Assembly: GCA_021845925.1 (NCBI GenBank)
Contig: JAJZUW010000005.1
Span: forward strand, 128,232 to 192,231
Source of the DNA: Pseudomonadota bacterium
GTDB lineage: Bacteria > Pseudomonadota > Gammaproteobacteria > Burkholderiales > Sulfuriferulaceae
DNA: 64,000 nucleotides
Direction: 5' to 3'
The notes under the pieces were generated by a model. The model did not search any database and had not been told where the DNA came from. It was given only the letters and a program-made list of their open reading frames with translations. Shown here in pieces: positions 27,295 through 39,131 of this stretch (the first letter of the stretch is position 1; every line of letters begins with the position of its first letter). The position numbers were made by a program, and so were the translations under genes.

Positions 27295-28698
27295 ATGATG
27301 ACCCAATATCGTATCGAGAAAGACTCGCTTGGCGAGTACAAGGTTCCCGCAGATGCCTGGTACGGCATCCAGACTGCCAGGGCAATCGACAATTTTCCGG
27401 TCTCCGGCCGTTTGCCGGATGCGGATTTTGTGCGCGCTCACGTGACCATCAAGTTGGCTGCGGCACGTGCCAATCTTCAGCCCGGATGGCTGGACCAGTT
27501 GCGCTGCGACGCCATTGTAGCGGCTTGTGAGCGGATTTTGAATGGTGAATTCGTTGATCAGTTCGTGGTCGACCGTTTTCAGGCGGGTGCCGGCACCAGC
27601 CACAACATGAACAGCAACGAGGTGATAGCCAATCTGGCCAATGTGGCTCTTGGAGGTCAGCGGGGCGAATATGCGCCGGTTCATCCCAATGATCATGTCA
27701 ACATGGGGCAGTCAACCAACGACACGATACCGACTGCCATTCGTCTGGCATTGCTGGCCAAGCTGCCGCGCCTGCTGGCAGAGGTTGACAGCATGGCTGC
27801 CGAATTCGAAGCCATTGCCAGCCGCGAGGCAAACACTGTCAAAAGTGGACGCACCCATTTGCAGGATGCAGTACCGACCACCCTGGGGCGCGAGTTTGCG
27901 GCCTACGCCTGGATTTTGCGGCGCGCCGGAAGCCAGCTGGCGGCGGCCAGACCACTGTTGTGTGATATCGGTCTGGGTGGGTCGGCCGCAGGTACCGGGC
28001 TCAACACCGCCCCCGGTTATGCCAGCCGGGTGGCGGCAGAACTGGCTCGGTTGACCGGAGAGCCGATCGTTGCCGCGAACCTGGCCGGGCAGATGCAGTC
28101 GATGCACGACATGCAGGTGCTGTCGTCTGCCATCCGGGCACTGGTGCTGGAACTGACGCGCATTTCCAACGATCTGCGGCTGCTGGCATCCGGCCCGCGT
28201 ACTGGTCTGGGTGAAATCACCCTGCCTGCCGTGCAGCCAGGATCTTCCATCATGCCGGGCAAGATCAATCCGGTCATGTTTGAAATGCTCAACCAGGTCT
28301 GCTACCAGGTGCTGGGGCAGGATCATGCCGTGGCCTTGATGACGCAGGCCGGACAGCTGGAACTGAATGTCATGATGCCGGCTCTGGGCTCGGCCCTGTT
28401 TGATGCCATGGACTGGCTGACCCATGCCATGCGGGCGGCCACTCTGAAAAATCTGCGCGGGTTGGTGGTCAATCGGGAGCGGTGCGCGACATTCGTGCAT
28501 GCCAGCGTGGGTTTGGCCACATTGCTGAATACGCAGATCGGTTATTCAAAAGCCGCCGAAATTGCCAAGCTGTCCGAAGCATCCGGGCGTCCGGTACGTG
28601 ACATTGTGGCAGAACAGGGGTTGATGACCGCAGAAGCTTTTGACGAACTGGTGCTGCAGGCCGCCAACGGTGTCGGTCAGGCTGCGATGTCGGGCTGA
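27295..28698 (+). CDS. aspA: Aspartate ammonia-lyase (fumarase/aspartase family)
   Basis: A 467-residue member of the fumarase/aspartase family. The signature GSSIMPGKINPVMFEMLNQV is present near residue 320, and AGTSHNMNSNEVIANLA and TVKSGRTHLQDAVPTTLG are the other two active-site blocks. HVNMGQSTNDTIPTAI is also typical. Aspartase splits aspartate to fumarate and ammonia; a fumarase C assignment is the main alternative, but the opening YRIEKDSLGEYKVPADAWYG is more aspartase-like. Two adjacent ATGs (27295, 27298) are possible starts. The 3' end overlaps the convergent YihY gene by about 22 bases. Confidence 0.87.
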   Translation: MMTQYRIEKDSLGEYKVPADAWYGIQTARAIDNFPVSGRLPDADFVRAHVTIKLAAARANLQPGWLDQLRCDAIVAACERILNGEFVDQFVVDRFQAGAGTSHNMNSNEVIANLANVALGGQRGEYAPVHPNDHVNMGQSTNDTIPTAIRLALLAKLPRLLAEVDSMAAEFEAIASREANTVKSGRTHLQDAVPTTLGREFAAYAWILRRAGSQLAAARPLLCDIGLGGSAAGTGLNTAPGYASRVAAELARLTGEPIVAANLAGQMQSMHDMQVLSSAIRALVLELTRISNDLRLLASGPRTGLGEITLPAVQPGSSIMPGKINPVMFEMLNQVCYQVLGQDHAVALMTQAGQLELNVMMPALGSALFDAMDWLTHAMRAATLKNLRGLVVNRERCATFVHASVGLATLLNTQIGYSKAAEIAKLSEASGRPVRDIVAEQGLMTAEAFDELVLQAANGVGQAAMSG

Positions 28699-29861
28699 CG
28701 TGCGGCCAGCCAGTCGGCCAGCGTGGTCTGCGGTTGCCCGATGATCTGCTCCAGGGTCGGTTCCTGCCCGCTGGCGTGCCAGGCCAGCTGATCGAACAAT
28801 GGCCGGATGACAATGTGTTCCGGCGTGGTGGCCAGGGCCCACGCCCTGCTGCTGCGCAGCACAAGTTTTCTGTGCGTCAGGATATCGAGCAGTTCTTCCA
28901 GTTCGTCCCAGCTGGCATGGGTTGCGCCTGCCAGCTGGCTCAGCGTGAGCGTCGCGCTATGTTGCTGAGCGCTGGCCAGTTGCGTCAGCACTTGCAATGC
29001 CAGTGAAAACCGGTGGCCCGGGTGGCGTCCGTCAGTTTGTTGCGCATGCCGGTAAAATGGCAGGGCTGCTGCGATGGTCGCGCCGATCAGCACGGTGATC
29101 CAGGACAGGTAAACCCACAACAGGAATAGCGGCAGGGCGGCAAATGCGCCATATACCATGGTGTACGAGGGGAAATGGCTGATGTAGTCCGAATATAGCT
29201 GTTTCATCGCTTCGAAGGACAGGCCGCCCACCAGGCCGCCAATCCAGGCGTGGCTGCTTCTGACGTAGTGGTTGGGCACACTCTGGTACAGCAATGACAG
29301 GGCTGCCACCGTGAACAGGATGGGCACAAAGCGCAGGCCAAAAATGCTCAGGCGGCTGATCTGGTGACTGTAGCCAAGCGCCTGGCTCGCCAGGGACGAG
29401 GCGGCATACAGGCTGCCGCCGATCAGCAGCGGACCCAGGGTCAGTATGGCCCAGTAAACGATGAACCGCTGTATCCAGGGGCGTTTGTGACGCACATGCC
29501 AGATGCCGTTGAGCGCGTGCTCGATGGTCTGCATCATCAGCAGGGCCGTGACTGACAGCGTGATGGTGCCGATGGCTGTCAATTTGCCGGCATTTTGCGA
29601 AAATGGCAGCAGATAGGTGCGAATGACGTGGCTGGCGGTATCCGGCATCATGTTTTGCAGCACGAATGCACGAAAACTGGCCGACAGACCGGCAAACGCA
29701 GGAAATGCCGACACGATGCCGAGTCCCATGGTGATCAGCGGCACGATGGCCAGCAGGGATGTGTAAGTCAGGCTGGCTGCCGTCTGGCTGGAACCATCAT
29801 TCACGAACCGGCGGACAACCAGACGGACAAACTGGTAAAGTTGATGCAGGGAATCAGGCAT
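28677..29861 (-). CDS. YihY family inner membrane protein
   Basis: A 394-residue YihY/BrkB-type membrane protein (formerly, and wrongly, called ribonuclease BN). The ATG at 29861 gives MPDSLHQLYQFVRLVVRRFV, matching family starts; longer upstream open frame looks non-coding. About six hydrophobic helices are present, with the family block SLTYTSLLAIVPLITMGLGI and later YGAFAALPLFLLWVYLSWIT. The C-terminal third is soluble and resembles a winged-helix segment. It is divergent from wrbA, an arrangement typical of betaproteobacteria. The molecular function is unknown. Confidence 0.88.
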   Translation of the reverse strand: MPDSLHQLYQFVRLVVRRFVNDGSSQTAASLTYTSLLAIVPLITMGLGIVSAFPAFAGLSASFRAFVLQNMMPDTASHVIRTYLLPFSQNAGKLTAIGTITLSVTALLMMQTIEHALNGIWHVRHKRPWIQRFIVYWAILTLGPLLIGGSLYAASSLASQALGYSHQISRLSIFGLRFVPILFTVAALSLLYQSVPNHYVRSSHAWIGGLVGGLSFEAMKQLYSDYISHFPSYTMVYGAFAALPLFLLWVYLSWITVLIGATIAAALPFYRHAQQTDGRHPGHRFSLALQVLTQLASAQQHSATLTLSQLAGATHASWDELEELLDILTHRKLVLRSSRAWALATTPEHIVIRPLFDQLAWHASGQEPTLEQIIGQPQTTLADWLAARQPDIAA

Positions 29862-29887
29862 GATTCTGGCGCAGGATGAACCGACCT

Positions 29888-29893
29888 GTATAA
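29888..29893 (+). promoter_or_regulatory. Candidate -10 element for wrbA
   Basis: A perfect TATAAT lies 33 bases before the wrbA start in the short divergent gap to the YihY gene. No good -35 at the normal distance is seen, so confidence is moderate. Confidence 0.45.
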
Positions 29894-32169
<2,276 letters not shown>

Positions 32170-32192
32170 CCCTGTTGCAAAAAAGCGCTGCG

Positions 32193-32206
32193 CGCAAGCT
32201 TGCGCA
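32193..32206. repeat. 14-bp perfect palindrome in the serS-rpsT gap
   Basis: GCGCAAGCTTGCGC reads the same on both strands and lies about 25 bases after the serS stop. It overlaps the candidate -35 for rpsT. It may be part of a weak serS terminator or an operator. Confidence 0.5.
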
Positions 32207-32228
32207 AGCGGCTGGTTAATGACATAAT
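32200..32228 (+). promoter_or_regulatory. Candidate sigma-70 promoter of rpsT
   Basis: TTGCGC (32200-32205), a 17-base spacer, and CATAAT (32223-32228). It would give a leader of about 135 bases before rpsT, long enough for S20 autoregulation of translation. Confidence 0.5.
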
Positions 32229-32371
32229 CCACGGTTTCGCCCGATCGGTTTCTGGTCGCGTCAAATCGGCAATATGCAGACCGGGCTTTGCGGGATCCTG
32301 CCTTGCCGGTTTCATGACGGCACGAGCCGGTAACCGGATTTCAACATCAACGTATTCAACAGGAGTAATCA

Positions 32372-32638
32372 ATGGCCAACAGCGCACAAGCTGCCAAGCG
32401 CGCCAGACAGAATGACAAGCTGCGAGCTCGCAACGCCGCCATGCGTTCCGTGCTGCGTACCGCCATCAAGGCAGTCCGCAAGGCTATCCTGGCCGGTGAC
32501 AAAACCCAGGCCAAGACCACGTTCTCGGCTTCGATGGGTATCATCGACCGTATCGCCGACAAGAACATCATTCACAAGAACAAGGCAGCCCGCCACAAGA
32601 GCCGTCTGTCTGCTGCCATCAAGGCAATGCCGCAGTAA
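32372..32638 (+). CDS. rpsT: 30S ribosomal protein S20
   Basis: An 88-residue, highly basic ribosomal protein S20: [20 protein letters not shown] at the start and [20 protein letters not shown] later. S20 binds 16S rRNA early in 30S assembly. A long leader of about 200 bases separates it from serS and holds a candidate promoter and a palindrome. A strong hairpin follows (separate entry). Confidence 0.97.
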   Translation: MANSAQAAKRARQNDKLRARNAAMRSVLRTAIKAVRKAILAGDKTQAKTTFSASMGIIDRIADKNIIHKNKAARHKSRLSAAIKAMPQ

Positions 32639-32644
32639 TCCGGC

Positions 32645-32675
32645 GGCTGGTTGCCTGGGTGCCTGGCGACCAGCC
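32645..32675 (+). terminator. Hairpin after rpsT
   Basis: An 11-bp stem (GGCTGGTTGCC / GGCGACCAGCC, one G-U pair) with a 9-base loop begins 7 bases after the rpsT stop. The T tract after it is weak (CGCTTGTTTGC), so it may terminate partially or just protect the mRNA end. Confidence 0.55.
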
Positions 32676-32728
32676 CGCTTGTTTGCTAACATCATCGAAT
32701 GAGGGCTGCTGAATTGTTCGGGGGCTGA

Positions 32729-33079
32729 ATGAATTTCGATGAATCGGTTGCCAGGCATGTCGAATGGAAAGATCGTTTTCGTTCGGCGATTGCCAGTCGT
32801 GAACCACTCGACGAAAGCGACATCGCTTGCGACAACTGCTGCTCGTTGGGTGTCTGGCTGTATGGCGAGGGCAAGCAGCTTTACGGCAACTCGTCACAAT
32901 ATGCCTCTCTGCTGGCTTATCACCGCCAGTTTCACGCCGAAGCAGGCAAGGTTGCCCATCTGATTAACCAGCAGCACTATCTGGAAGCCCAGCGGGCGCT
33001 CGAACCGGGTGCGTCTTATGGCAACGCGGTGCAGGCCATGCGCGCTGCCGTACTTGCTCTCCGGAAACTGTCGGAATAG
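32729..33079 (+). CDS. Stand-alone CZB (chemoreceptor zinc-binding) domain protein
   Basis: A 116-residue protein that consists almost only of a CZB domain. It carries the expected zinc ligands: His in ESVARHVEWKDRF near residue 10, Cys in NCCSLGVWLYGEGKQLYG near residue 38, and two His in YHRQFHAEAGKVAHLI. CZB normally sits at the end of chemoreceptors or diguanylate cyclases (DgcZ), where it senses zinc and hypochlorous acid. A free copy may act as a partner to such a protein in trans. It follows rpsT but after a terminator-like hairpin. Confidence 0.85.
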   Translation: MNFDESVARHVEWKDRFRSAIASREPLDESDIACDNCCSLGVWLYGEGKQLYGNSSQYASLLAYHRQFHAEAGKVAHLINQQHYLEAQRALEPGASYGNAVQAMRAAVLALRKLSE

Positions 33080-33113
33080 TGTGGTCGCGGCAGGCGTTGC
33101 CTGACGGCTGGTT

Positions 33114-33416
33114 TCAGGGTTTGTCTTCGGAAACGGCAGGTGGCGCTGCCATGTCGATGACCTGCAGGTCGTTGTCGCGTGCAAAACCCATCAGGAATGC
33201 GTATGTGACAGGCTGATCTTTTTGCAGAGCTTTTTCCACGATCACGCATTTTACGCCGTCAATGGTCATCGGGCGGACATAGGGTGAGTAGTTCATGCGG
33301 TGATCTTCACCGAAAGTGGACAGTGAGCCCGACAAACGCTCCGCCCAGTCGCTGGGCCGGAAGGTACGGCCGGAAGTCGTCATGCCCTTGATGACAATTT
33401 CATTACTGGTCAGCAT
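33114..33416 (-). CDS. DUF3579 family protein
   Basis: A 100-residue protein of the betaproteobacterial DUF3579 family. From the ATG at 33416 it reads MLTSNEIVIKGMTTSGRTFR, then PSDWAERLSG and YVRPMTIDGVKCVIVEKALQ, and ends near QVIDMAAPPAVSEDKP. The frame continues upstream to 33590, but the family starts at this Met. Function unknown. Its position near rpsT and the arg genes is conserved in betaproteobacteria. Confidence 0.85.
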   Translation of the reverse strand: MLTSNEIVIKGMTTSGRTFRPSDWAERLSGSLSTFGEDHRMNYSPYVRPMTIDGVKCVIVEKALQKDQPVTYAFLMGFARDNDLQVIDMAAPPAVSEDKP

Positions 33417-33619
33417 GGCGGGTTCGTCTGCCTGAGTGGATTTCCTGTTGATCCCGATATGCCGTTCCCGGTAGGGAATCGGCTTCTGGTTCTCATTATA
33501 ACACTGTTCATTGTGTCTGCGCGATACGGAAGAAAAGAGCGTGCTGCGGTCCCTGGTCCGGATTGCCCTGCGTGTCCTGAGCGCCTGCATGCCGATGTTG
33601 TGTCATCATCCGTCAGACT

Positions 33620-33649
33620 TTGCTTGCGTTCGCGAATACCTGATAAAAT
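33620..33649 (+). promoter_or_regulatory. Candidate sigma-70 promoter of sodB
   Basis: TTGCTT (33620-33625), an 18-base spacer, and TAAAAT (33644-33649), about 35 bases before the sodB start. Both hexamers are near consensus. Confidence 0.6.
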
Positions 33650-33684
33650 ACTTCGGTCTTTTGTCCACCTGATATGGAGCTCAC

Positions 33685-34266
33685 ATGACTCACGAACTGC
33701 CAGCATTGCCCTACGCCAAGGATGCCCTGCAACCGCATATTTCCGCTGAAACGCTGGAATATCACCATGGCAAGCACCATCAGGCTTATGTCACCAATCT
33801 GAACAACCTGATTGCCAATACCGAATTCGCCGACATGTCGCTGGAAGACATCATCAAGAAATCTTCCGGCGGCATTTTCAACAATGCAGCTCAGGTGTGG
33901 AATCATACCTTCTACTGGAATTGCCTGAGCCCGAACGGTGGCGGTGCGCCAACCGGCGCCCTGGCTGATGCGATCCAGGCCAAATGGGGTTCGTTTGATG
34001 CGTTCAAGGAAGCGTTCAGCAAAGCTGCAGTCGGAACTTTCGGTTCCGGCTGGGCCTGGCTGGTGAAAACCCCCGCTGGTGAACTGGAAATCGTGTCCAC
34101 CAGCAATGCCGCTACTCCGATGACCAGTGGCCAGAAAGCACTGATGACCTGTGATGTGTGGGAACATGCCTATTACGTTGACTACCGCAACGCACGGCCC
34201 AAGTATGTCGAGGCGTTCTGGAATCTGGTAAACTGGCAGTTTGTTTCCGCCAATTTTGCCGCCTGA
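33685..34266 (+). CDS. sodB: Superoxide dismutase (Fe/Mn type)
   Basis: A 193-residue iron-type superoxide dismutase. The four metal ligands are in [11 protein letters not shown] (His), [12 protein letters not shown] (His) and [13 protein letters not shown] (Asp, His). The glutamine in the loop near [11 protein letters not shown] and the sequence [11 protein letters not shown] favour iron. A promoter-like pair (TTGCTT / TAAAAT, 18-base spacer) and a good terminator hairpin bracket the gene (separate entries). Confidence 0.95.
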   Translation: MTHELPALPYAKDALQPHISAETLEYHHGKHHQAYVTNLNNLIANTEFADMSLEDIIKKSSGGIFNNAAQVWNHTFYWNCLSPNGGGAPTGALADAIQAKWGSFDAFKEAFSKAAVGTFGSGWAWLVKTPAGELEIVSTSNAATPMTSGQKALMTCDVWEHAYYVDYRNARPKYVEAFWNLVNWQFVSANFAA

Positions 34267-34286
34267 CCACAGGGGGCAGCAAGCAG

Positions 34287-34308
34287 GGGCGGCGTAAGCC
34301 GCCCTTTT
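34287..34308 (+). terminator. Intrinsic terminator after sodB
   Basis: GGGCGGC-GTAA-GCCGCCC followed by TTTT, a classical rho-independent terminator 20 bases after the sodB stop and 20 bases before argD. Confidence 0.85.
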
Positions 34309-34327
34309 GCATTTTCAGGGTGCCAAG

Positions 34328-35509
34328 ATGTCCAATCTGATGAATACCTATGGTCGCCAGCCGGTTGCATTTGTCCGGGGAGAAGGGGTCTGGTTGTGGG
34401 ATGAAAACGGTCGCCGTTATCTGGACGGCCTGGCCGGTGTGGCTGTCAATGGTCTGGGTCACGCCCACAAAAAGCTGGTCAGTGCAGTGTGCGAGCAGGC
34501 TGGCCAGCTGATACACACGTCCAATATTTACCAGATCCGCCGTCAGGAACAACTGGCCGAACGGCTCTGCGCCATTTCCGGCATGGAACGGGTGTTCTTC
34601 TGCAATTCCGGCTGCGAGGCCAATGAGGCAGCCATCAAGCTGGCGCGCTTGTATGGCCATGGCAAGGGCATTGCCGTGCCAACCATCATCGTGATGGAAA
34701 AGTCTTTCCATGGCCGAACCATGGCAACACTCACGGCAACCGGCAACCGCAAGGTTCAGGCTGGATTTGAACCCCTGCTGACCGGCTTCGTCCGTGTTCC
34801 TTACAATGATCTCGAAGCGGTGCGCCAGGTGGCGGGGCATAACCACGATGTCGTGGCAGTGCTGGTCGAACCGGTGGAAGGCGAAGGCGGTATCCGTATT
34901 CCAGACCCGGGATATCTGCAGGGCCTGCGCGACATCTGCGATCAACAGGGCTGGTTGCTGATGCTGGATGAAGTGCAGACCGGAATCGGCCGCACCGGCA
35001 GCTGGTTCGCCTATCAGCATGCCGGTATTGCGCCGGATGTGATGAGCCTGGCCAAGGGACTTGGCTCAGGTGTGCCCATTGGCGCCTGTCTGGCGCGCGG
35101 TGCGGCAGCGGACGTGTTCAAGCCTGGCAATCATGGTTCCACGTTTGGCGGCAACCCGCTGGCGTGTGCTGCCGGCCTGGCAACCCTGCAGGCGATGGAC
35201 GAAGAAAAACTGCTCGCCAATGCGGCAACGGTGGGAGAACTGATTGTCCGGCGATTGCGGGACAAACTCTCCGGCGTGGCTGGCGTGATGGAAATCCGCG
35301 GCGCTGGCATGCTGATTGGTATCGAGCTGGACCGGCCGTGTAGCGTGCTGGTCGCGCGCGCCCTGGAGGCTGGCTTGCTGATTAATGTCACCGCTGACAG
35401 CGTGGTTCGTTTGCTGCCGCCGCTGATCATGAACCAGGATGAAGCCATCCAGCTGGTGGATGGTCTGGTGCCGTTGATCCTGGCCTTGTTGCAGGAGGCC
35501 CGGCCATGA
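34328..35509 (+). CDS. argD: Acetylornithine aminotransferase
   Basis: A 393-residue class III PLP aminotransferase of arginine synthesis, converting N-acetylglutamate semialdehyde to N-acetylornithine; it may also act in lysine synthesis. The PLP lysine lies in MSLAKGLGSGVPIGACLARG, preceded by LMLDEVQTGIGRTGSWFAYQ. The ATG at 34328 (MSNLMNTYGRQPVAFVRGEG) matches family starts. It overlaps argF by 4 bases and starts 20 bases after the sodB terminator. Confidence 0.94.
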   Translation: MSNLMNTYGRQPVAFVRGEGVWLWDENGRRYLDGLAGVAVNGLGHAHKKLVSAVCEQAGQLIHTSNIYQIRRQEQLAERLCAISGMERVFFCNSGCEANEAAIKLARLYGHGKGIAVPTIIVMEKSFHGRTMATLTATGNRKVQAGFEPLLTGFVRVPYNDLEAVRQVAGHNHDVVAVLVEPVEGEGGIRIPDPGYLQGLRDICDQQGWLLMLDEVQTGIGRTGSWFAYQHAGIAPDVMSLAKGLGSGVPIGACLARGAAADVFKPGNHGSTFGGNPLACAAGLATLQAMDEEKLLANAATVGELIVRRLRDKLSGVAGVMEIRGAGMLIGIELDRPCSVLVARALEAGLLINVTADSVVRLLPPLIMNQDEAIQLVDGLVPLILALLQEARP

Positions 35510-36423
35510 GTACCGTCAAGCATTTTTTGCAGTTCAAGGATCTGACGGTCGACGAGTTCGGTTACCTGTTCGAGCGCGCCGCGGAAATCAAGCGTTATTT
35601 CAAGAATTACCAGTTGTATCATCCGCTGGTGGACCGTACGCTGGCCATGATATTTGAAAAGCAGTCCACCCGTACCCGTCTGTCGTTTGAAGCCGGGATG
35701 CATCAGCTGGGTGGTTCGGCGATTTATCTTAATACAAGGGATACCCAGCTCGGCCGGGGTGAACCAGTCGAAGATGCGGCTAAAGTGATCTCGCGCATGG
35801 TGGATATCGTGATGATTCGCACCTTTGACCAGGAAATCATCGAGCGATTTGCCGCCCATTCGCGCGTGCCGGTCATTAACGGACTGACCAACGAATACCA
35901 TCCGTGCCAGATTCTGGCCGATATTTTTACGTTTATCGAACACCGTGGCAGCATCAAGGGCAAGACCGTGGCTTGGATCGGTGATTCCAACAATGTCTGC
36001 AATACCTGGCTTCAGGCGGCAGAAGTGCTCGATTTCAATGTGCATGTCTCCACGCCGCCTGGCTACGAAGTGGAAGCGGAACGGGCGGGGCTGTACGACG
36101 ATACCCATTACGAACACTTTGCCGACCCGATGGACGCCTGTCGTGGTGCCGATCTGGTGACGACCGATGTGTGGACCAGCATGGGATTCGAGGCAGAAAA
36201 CGAAGAGCGTCTGCGCGACTTCCAGGACTGGCAGGTCGATGCCGACATGATGTCGGTTGCCGCGCCGGATGCCGTGTTCATGCATTGTCTGCCTGCGCAT
36301 CGTGGGGAGGAGGTGACTGCAGAAGTCATTGATGGCCGGCAGAGTGTGGTCTGGGACGAGGCAGAAAACCGGCTGCATGTGCAAAAGGCGCTGATGGAAT
36401 ACCTGTTGCTGGGACGCAGCTGA
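35506..36423 (+). CDS. argF: Ornithine carbamoyltransferase
   Basis: A 305-residue carbamoyltransferase, joining ornithine and carbamoyl phosphate to citrulline. The carbamoyl-phosphate site is [20 protein letters not shown], and the ornithine site is in [19 protein letters not shown]. It overlaps argD by 4 bases and leads to argG after 62 bases, forming the argD-argF-argG run. Confidence 0.96.
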   Translation: MSTVKHFLQFKDLTVDEFGYLFERAAEIKRYFKNYQLYHPLVDRTLAMIFEKQSTRTRLSFEAGMHQLGGSAIYLNTRDTQLGRGEPVEDAAKVISRMVDIVMIRTFDQEIIERFAAHSRVPVINGLTNEYHPCQILADIFTFIEHRGSIKGKTVAWIGDSNNVCNTWLQAAEVLDFNVHVSTPPGYEVEAERAGLYDDTHYEHFADPMDACRGADLVTTDVWTSMGFEAENEERLRDFQDWQVDADMMSVAAPDAVFMHCLPAHRGEEVTAEVIDGRQSVVWDEAENRLHVQKALMEYLLLGRS

Positions 36424-36485
36424 ATCTGGTGTACGAACGTGAATCCGGACATCTGTGCGGATTCGGAATCATGGAAAGAATGTTG

Positions 36486-37712
36486 ATGAGTGATGTGAAA
36501 AAAGTGGTGCTGGCCTATTCCGGCGGTCTGGATACCTCGGTGATTCTGAAATGGTTGCAGGATACCTATCAGTGTGAGGTGGTCACTTTCACAGCGGATA
36601 TCGGTCAGGGAGAAGAACTGGAGCCGGCGCGCGAAAAGGCGCGCAAGTTTGGCGTATCAGAGATTTTCATCGATGATCTGCGCGAAGAATTCGTGCGCGA
36701 TTTCGTGTTTCCCATGTTTCGCGCCAATACCGTTTATGAAGGGGAATACCTGCTGGGCACTTCCATTGCCAGGCCGCTGATTGCCAAGCGTCTGATTGAA
36801 ATCGTCAATCTTACCGGCGCTGATGCCATTTCGCATGGAGCAACCGGCAAGGGCAATGATCAGGTCCGGTTTGAGTTGGGCGCGTATGCGCTCAAACCGG
36901 ATGTTCGCATCATTGCACCCTGGCGGGAATGGGATCTGACTTCGCGGGAAAAGCTGCTTGCCTACGCAGAAAAGCATGGCATTCCGGTCGAGATGAAGCA
37001 CCGCAGTGGCGGCAGTCCGTACAGCATGGATGCCAATCTGTTGCATATCTCCTATGAAGGTCGTGCCCTGGAAGACCCGGCAGTGGAGCCGGAAGCCGAC
37101 ATGTGGCGCTGGACTGTGGCGCCGGAGCAGGCACCGGATGCAGCGGAGTATCTGGAGCTGGAATTCCGCCATGGCGATATCTGCGCCATCAATGGCAAGA
37201 CCATGTCGCCAGCCACTGTGCTGACCGAGCTCAACCGACTGGGTGGCAAGCACGGCATCGGCCGGCTGGATCTGGTGGAAAACCGTTATGTCGGCATGAA
37301 ATCCCGCGGTTGCTATGAAACGCCGGGCGGCACCATCATGCTCAAGGCCCACCGTGCAATCGAATCGATCACCCTTGACCGGGAAGTGGCGCATCTCAAG
37401 GACGAACTGATGCCACGCTACGCCAGCCTGATTTACAACGGTTACTGGTGGAGTCCGGAACGCCGCATGCTGCAGACCATGATTGACGCTTCCCAGGCCA
37501 CGGTCAATGGCATGGTGCGTCTCAAGCTGTACAAGGGCAATGTGATGGTGGTCGGTCGCGAGTCTGCCACTGATTCCTTGTTTGATCCGGCCATTTCAAC
37601 CTTTGAGGATGATGCCGGTGCCTACCATCAGGCGGATGCGGCCGGATTCATCAAATTGCATGCCTTGCGCATGCGGATTGCCGCAAGGCTTGCAGCAAAG
37701 AAAGGAAAATGA
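36486..37712 (+). CDS. argG: Argininosuccinate synthase
   Basis: A 408-residue ATP-dependent ligase making argininosuccinate from citrulline and aspartate. The ATP P-loop-like motif [20 protein letters not shown] opens the protein. [20 protein letters not shown] is the citrulline/aspartate region. The ATG at 36486 fits the family start; in-frame ATGs at 36471 and 36429 would add residues. It is 3 bases from ppnP. Confidence 0.95.
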   Translation: MSDVKKVVLAYSGGLDTSVILKWLQDTYQCEVVTFTADIGQGEELEPAREKARKFGVSEIFIDDLREEFVRDFVFPMFRANTVYEGEYLLGTSIARPLIAKRLIEIVNLTGADAISHGATGKGNDQVRFELGAYALKPDVRIIAPWREWDLTSREKLLAYAEKHGIPVEMKHRSGGSPYSMDANLLHISYEGRALEDPAVEPEADMWRWTVAPEQAPDAAEYLELEFRHGDICAINGKTMSPATVLTELNRLGGKHGIGRLDLVENRYVGMKSRGCYETPGGTIMLKAHRAIESITLDREVAHLKDELMPRYASLIYNGYWWSPERRMLQTMIDASQATVNGMVRLKLYKGNVMVVGRESATDSLFDPAISTFEDDAGAYHQADAAGFIKLHALRMRIAARLAAKKGK

Positions 37713-37715
37713 GGC

Positions 37716-38033
37716 ATGAGCCAGTTTGACCAGGTCAGCGTGATCAAGCGCGCCAACATTTATTTCGACGGCAAATGCGTGTCGCACACGGTTCTGTTGC
37801 CCGACGGCAGCCGGAAATCGGTCGGGGTGATTTTTCCGAGCCAGCTGACATTCAACACGGGCGCACCGGAAATCATGGAAATCAATGCCGGAAGCTGTCG
37901 TGTCCGCCTGCCGGGAAGCGAAGGCTGGCAGACTTTTTCGGCCGGACAGCAGTTCAGCGTGCCTGGCAACAGCAGTTTTGATATTGAAACGCTGGAAACC
38001 CTGGATTATGTCTGTCATTTTGTCGCGGCCTGA
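37716..38033 (+). CDS. ppnP: Pyrimidine/purine nucleoside phosphorylase
   Basis: A 105-residue cupin-type enzyme (formerly DUF1255/YaiE) that phosphorolyses several nucleosides. The start [20 protein letters not shown] and the blocks [20 protein letters not shown] and [18 protein letters not shown] are typical. It follows argG by 3 bases and precedes yajQ by 17, suggesting co-transcription with the arg run. Confidence 0.9.
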   Translation: MSQFDQVSVIKRANIYFDGKCVSHTVLLPDGSRKSVGVIFPSQLTFNTGAPEIMEINAGSCRVRLPGSEGWQTFSAGQQFSVPGNSSFDIETLETLDYVCHFVAA

Positions 38034-38050
38034 TAACCGGGAGGAAGCCC

Positions 38051-38536
38051 ATGCCCAGTTTTGACATCGTATCCGAGGTGGACAAGCAGGAAGTGCGCAA
38101 TGCGGTAGAGCAAACCAACAAGGAAGTCTCTACACGGTTTGATTTCAAGGGGTCGGATGCCAGGGTGGAGCAGGCGGATTACGTGCTCACGGTGTTCGCT
38201 GACGACGAGTTCAAGCTCGATCAGGTTCAGGACGTGCTGACCGGGAAGCTGATCAAGCGCGGTATCGATACCAGATGCCTGGAAACCGGCGACGCCGAAA
38301 AGGTGTCCGGCAACAAGATGAAACGCAATGTCACCGTGCGTACGGGTGTGGAGTCCGAGCTGGCCAAAAAGCTTGTCCGCATCATCAAGGACAGCAAACT
38401 CAAAGTGCAGGCCAGTATCCAGGGGGAAACCGTCCGGGTGAGTGGCGCAAAACGCGATACCTTGCAGGAAGCTATTGCGCTGCTGCGTAAACAGGTTGAT
38501 GATTTCCCGCTGCAGTTTCAGAATTTTCGCGATTGA
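38051..38536 (+). CDS. yajQ: YajQ family nucleotide-binding protein
   Basis: A 161-residue YajQ protein with two ferredoxin-like domains. [20 protein letters not shown] opens it, [15 protein letters not shown] follows, and [20 protein letters not shown] closes the second domain. Family members bind nucleotides, and in Xanthomonas one binds c-di-GMP and acts with a transcription factor. Given the c-di-GMP enzymes elsewhere in this window, such a role is possible but not shown. Confidence 0.93.
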   Translation: MPSFDIVSEVDKQEVRNAVEQTNKEVSTRFDFKGSDARVEQADYVLTVFADDEFKLDQVQDVLTGKLIKRGIDTRCLETGDAEKVSGNKMKRNVTVRTGVESELAKKLVRIIKDSKLKVQASIQGETVRVSGAKRDTLQEAIALLRKQVDDFPLQFQNFRD

Positions 38537-38676
38537 CCACGTGGGATTTGTCGGCGTTTGTCTGGCAGGGCGGCGGAATAGTTGTCTGACGGTCTGTTAA
38601 GCCGGCAGAGGTTCTGGTATGCTTTCGATAACTGGCGTAGCCGCGGTTATTTGTATTGGACTTCAAGGGTGATCCC

Positions 38677-39123
38677 ATGATCATACGCGATATTTTGACC
38701 TTCAAGGAAGGTATCCTGTATTCCGTGACGCCGGAACAAAGCGTGGCCGAGGTGTTGGCACAGATGGTTCAGGCCGGCATCGGATCACTGGTCGTGCACC
38801 GCGATGGCTTCATGGTTGGTCTGATTACCGAACGTGACCTTCTGCGCGGTCTCAACATCCAGGGAGCAGCGGTTCTGCAGGAAACGGTCAGCCAGCTGAT
38901 GGTGACAGACCCGATCATCGGCAGCCCGGACGATACCATCGATTATGTCAGGGGTGTGATGACCGAAAACCGCATCACCCATCTGCCGGTCATGGAAGGA
39001 GACAATGTCATTGGCATCATCTCGTTCCATGATGTGGCCAAGGCGTGTCTCAATGCGGTGGATTTCGAAAACCGTCTGCTGAAGCGTTATATCAAGCACT
39101 GGCCTGACGAACAGGACATCTGA
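38677..39123 (+). CDS. Two-CBS-domain protein
   Basis: A 148-residue protein made of two CBS domains, at about residues 8-62 and 75-130 (LITERDLLRGL in the first, HLPVMEGDNVIGIISFHDVA in the second). CBS pairs bind adenine nucleotides and often regulate partner proteins. The ATG at 38677 is preferred over a TTG at 38656. It is convergent with rsgA with 8 bases between stops. Target unknown. Confidence 0.88.
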   Translation: MIIRDILTFKEGILYSVTPEQSVAEVLAQMVQAGIGSLVVHRDGFMVGLITERDLLRGLNIQGAAVLQETVSQLMVTDPIIGSPDDTIDYVRGVMTENRITHLPVMEGDNVIGIISFHDVAKACLNAVDFENRLLKRYIKHWPDEQDI

Positions 39124-39131
39124 CCCGTCCG

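Noticed and set aside
32170-32371. A small gene in the serS-rpsT gap
   Set aside because: No frame with a start, ribosome-binding site and protein-like composition; it looks like promoter and leader sequence.
35131-36384. 417-codon open frame on the minus strand
   Set aside because: Antisense to argD and argF; composition is typical of a shadow frame.
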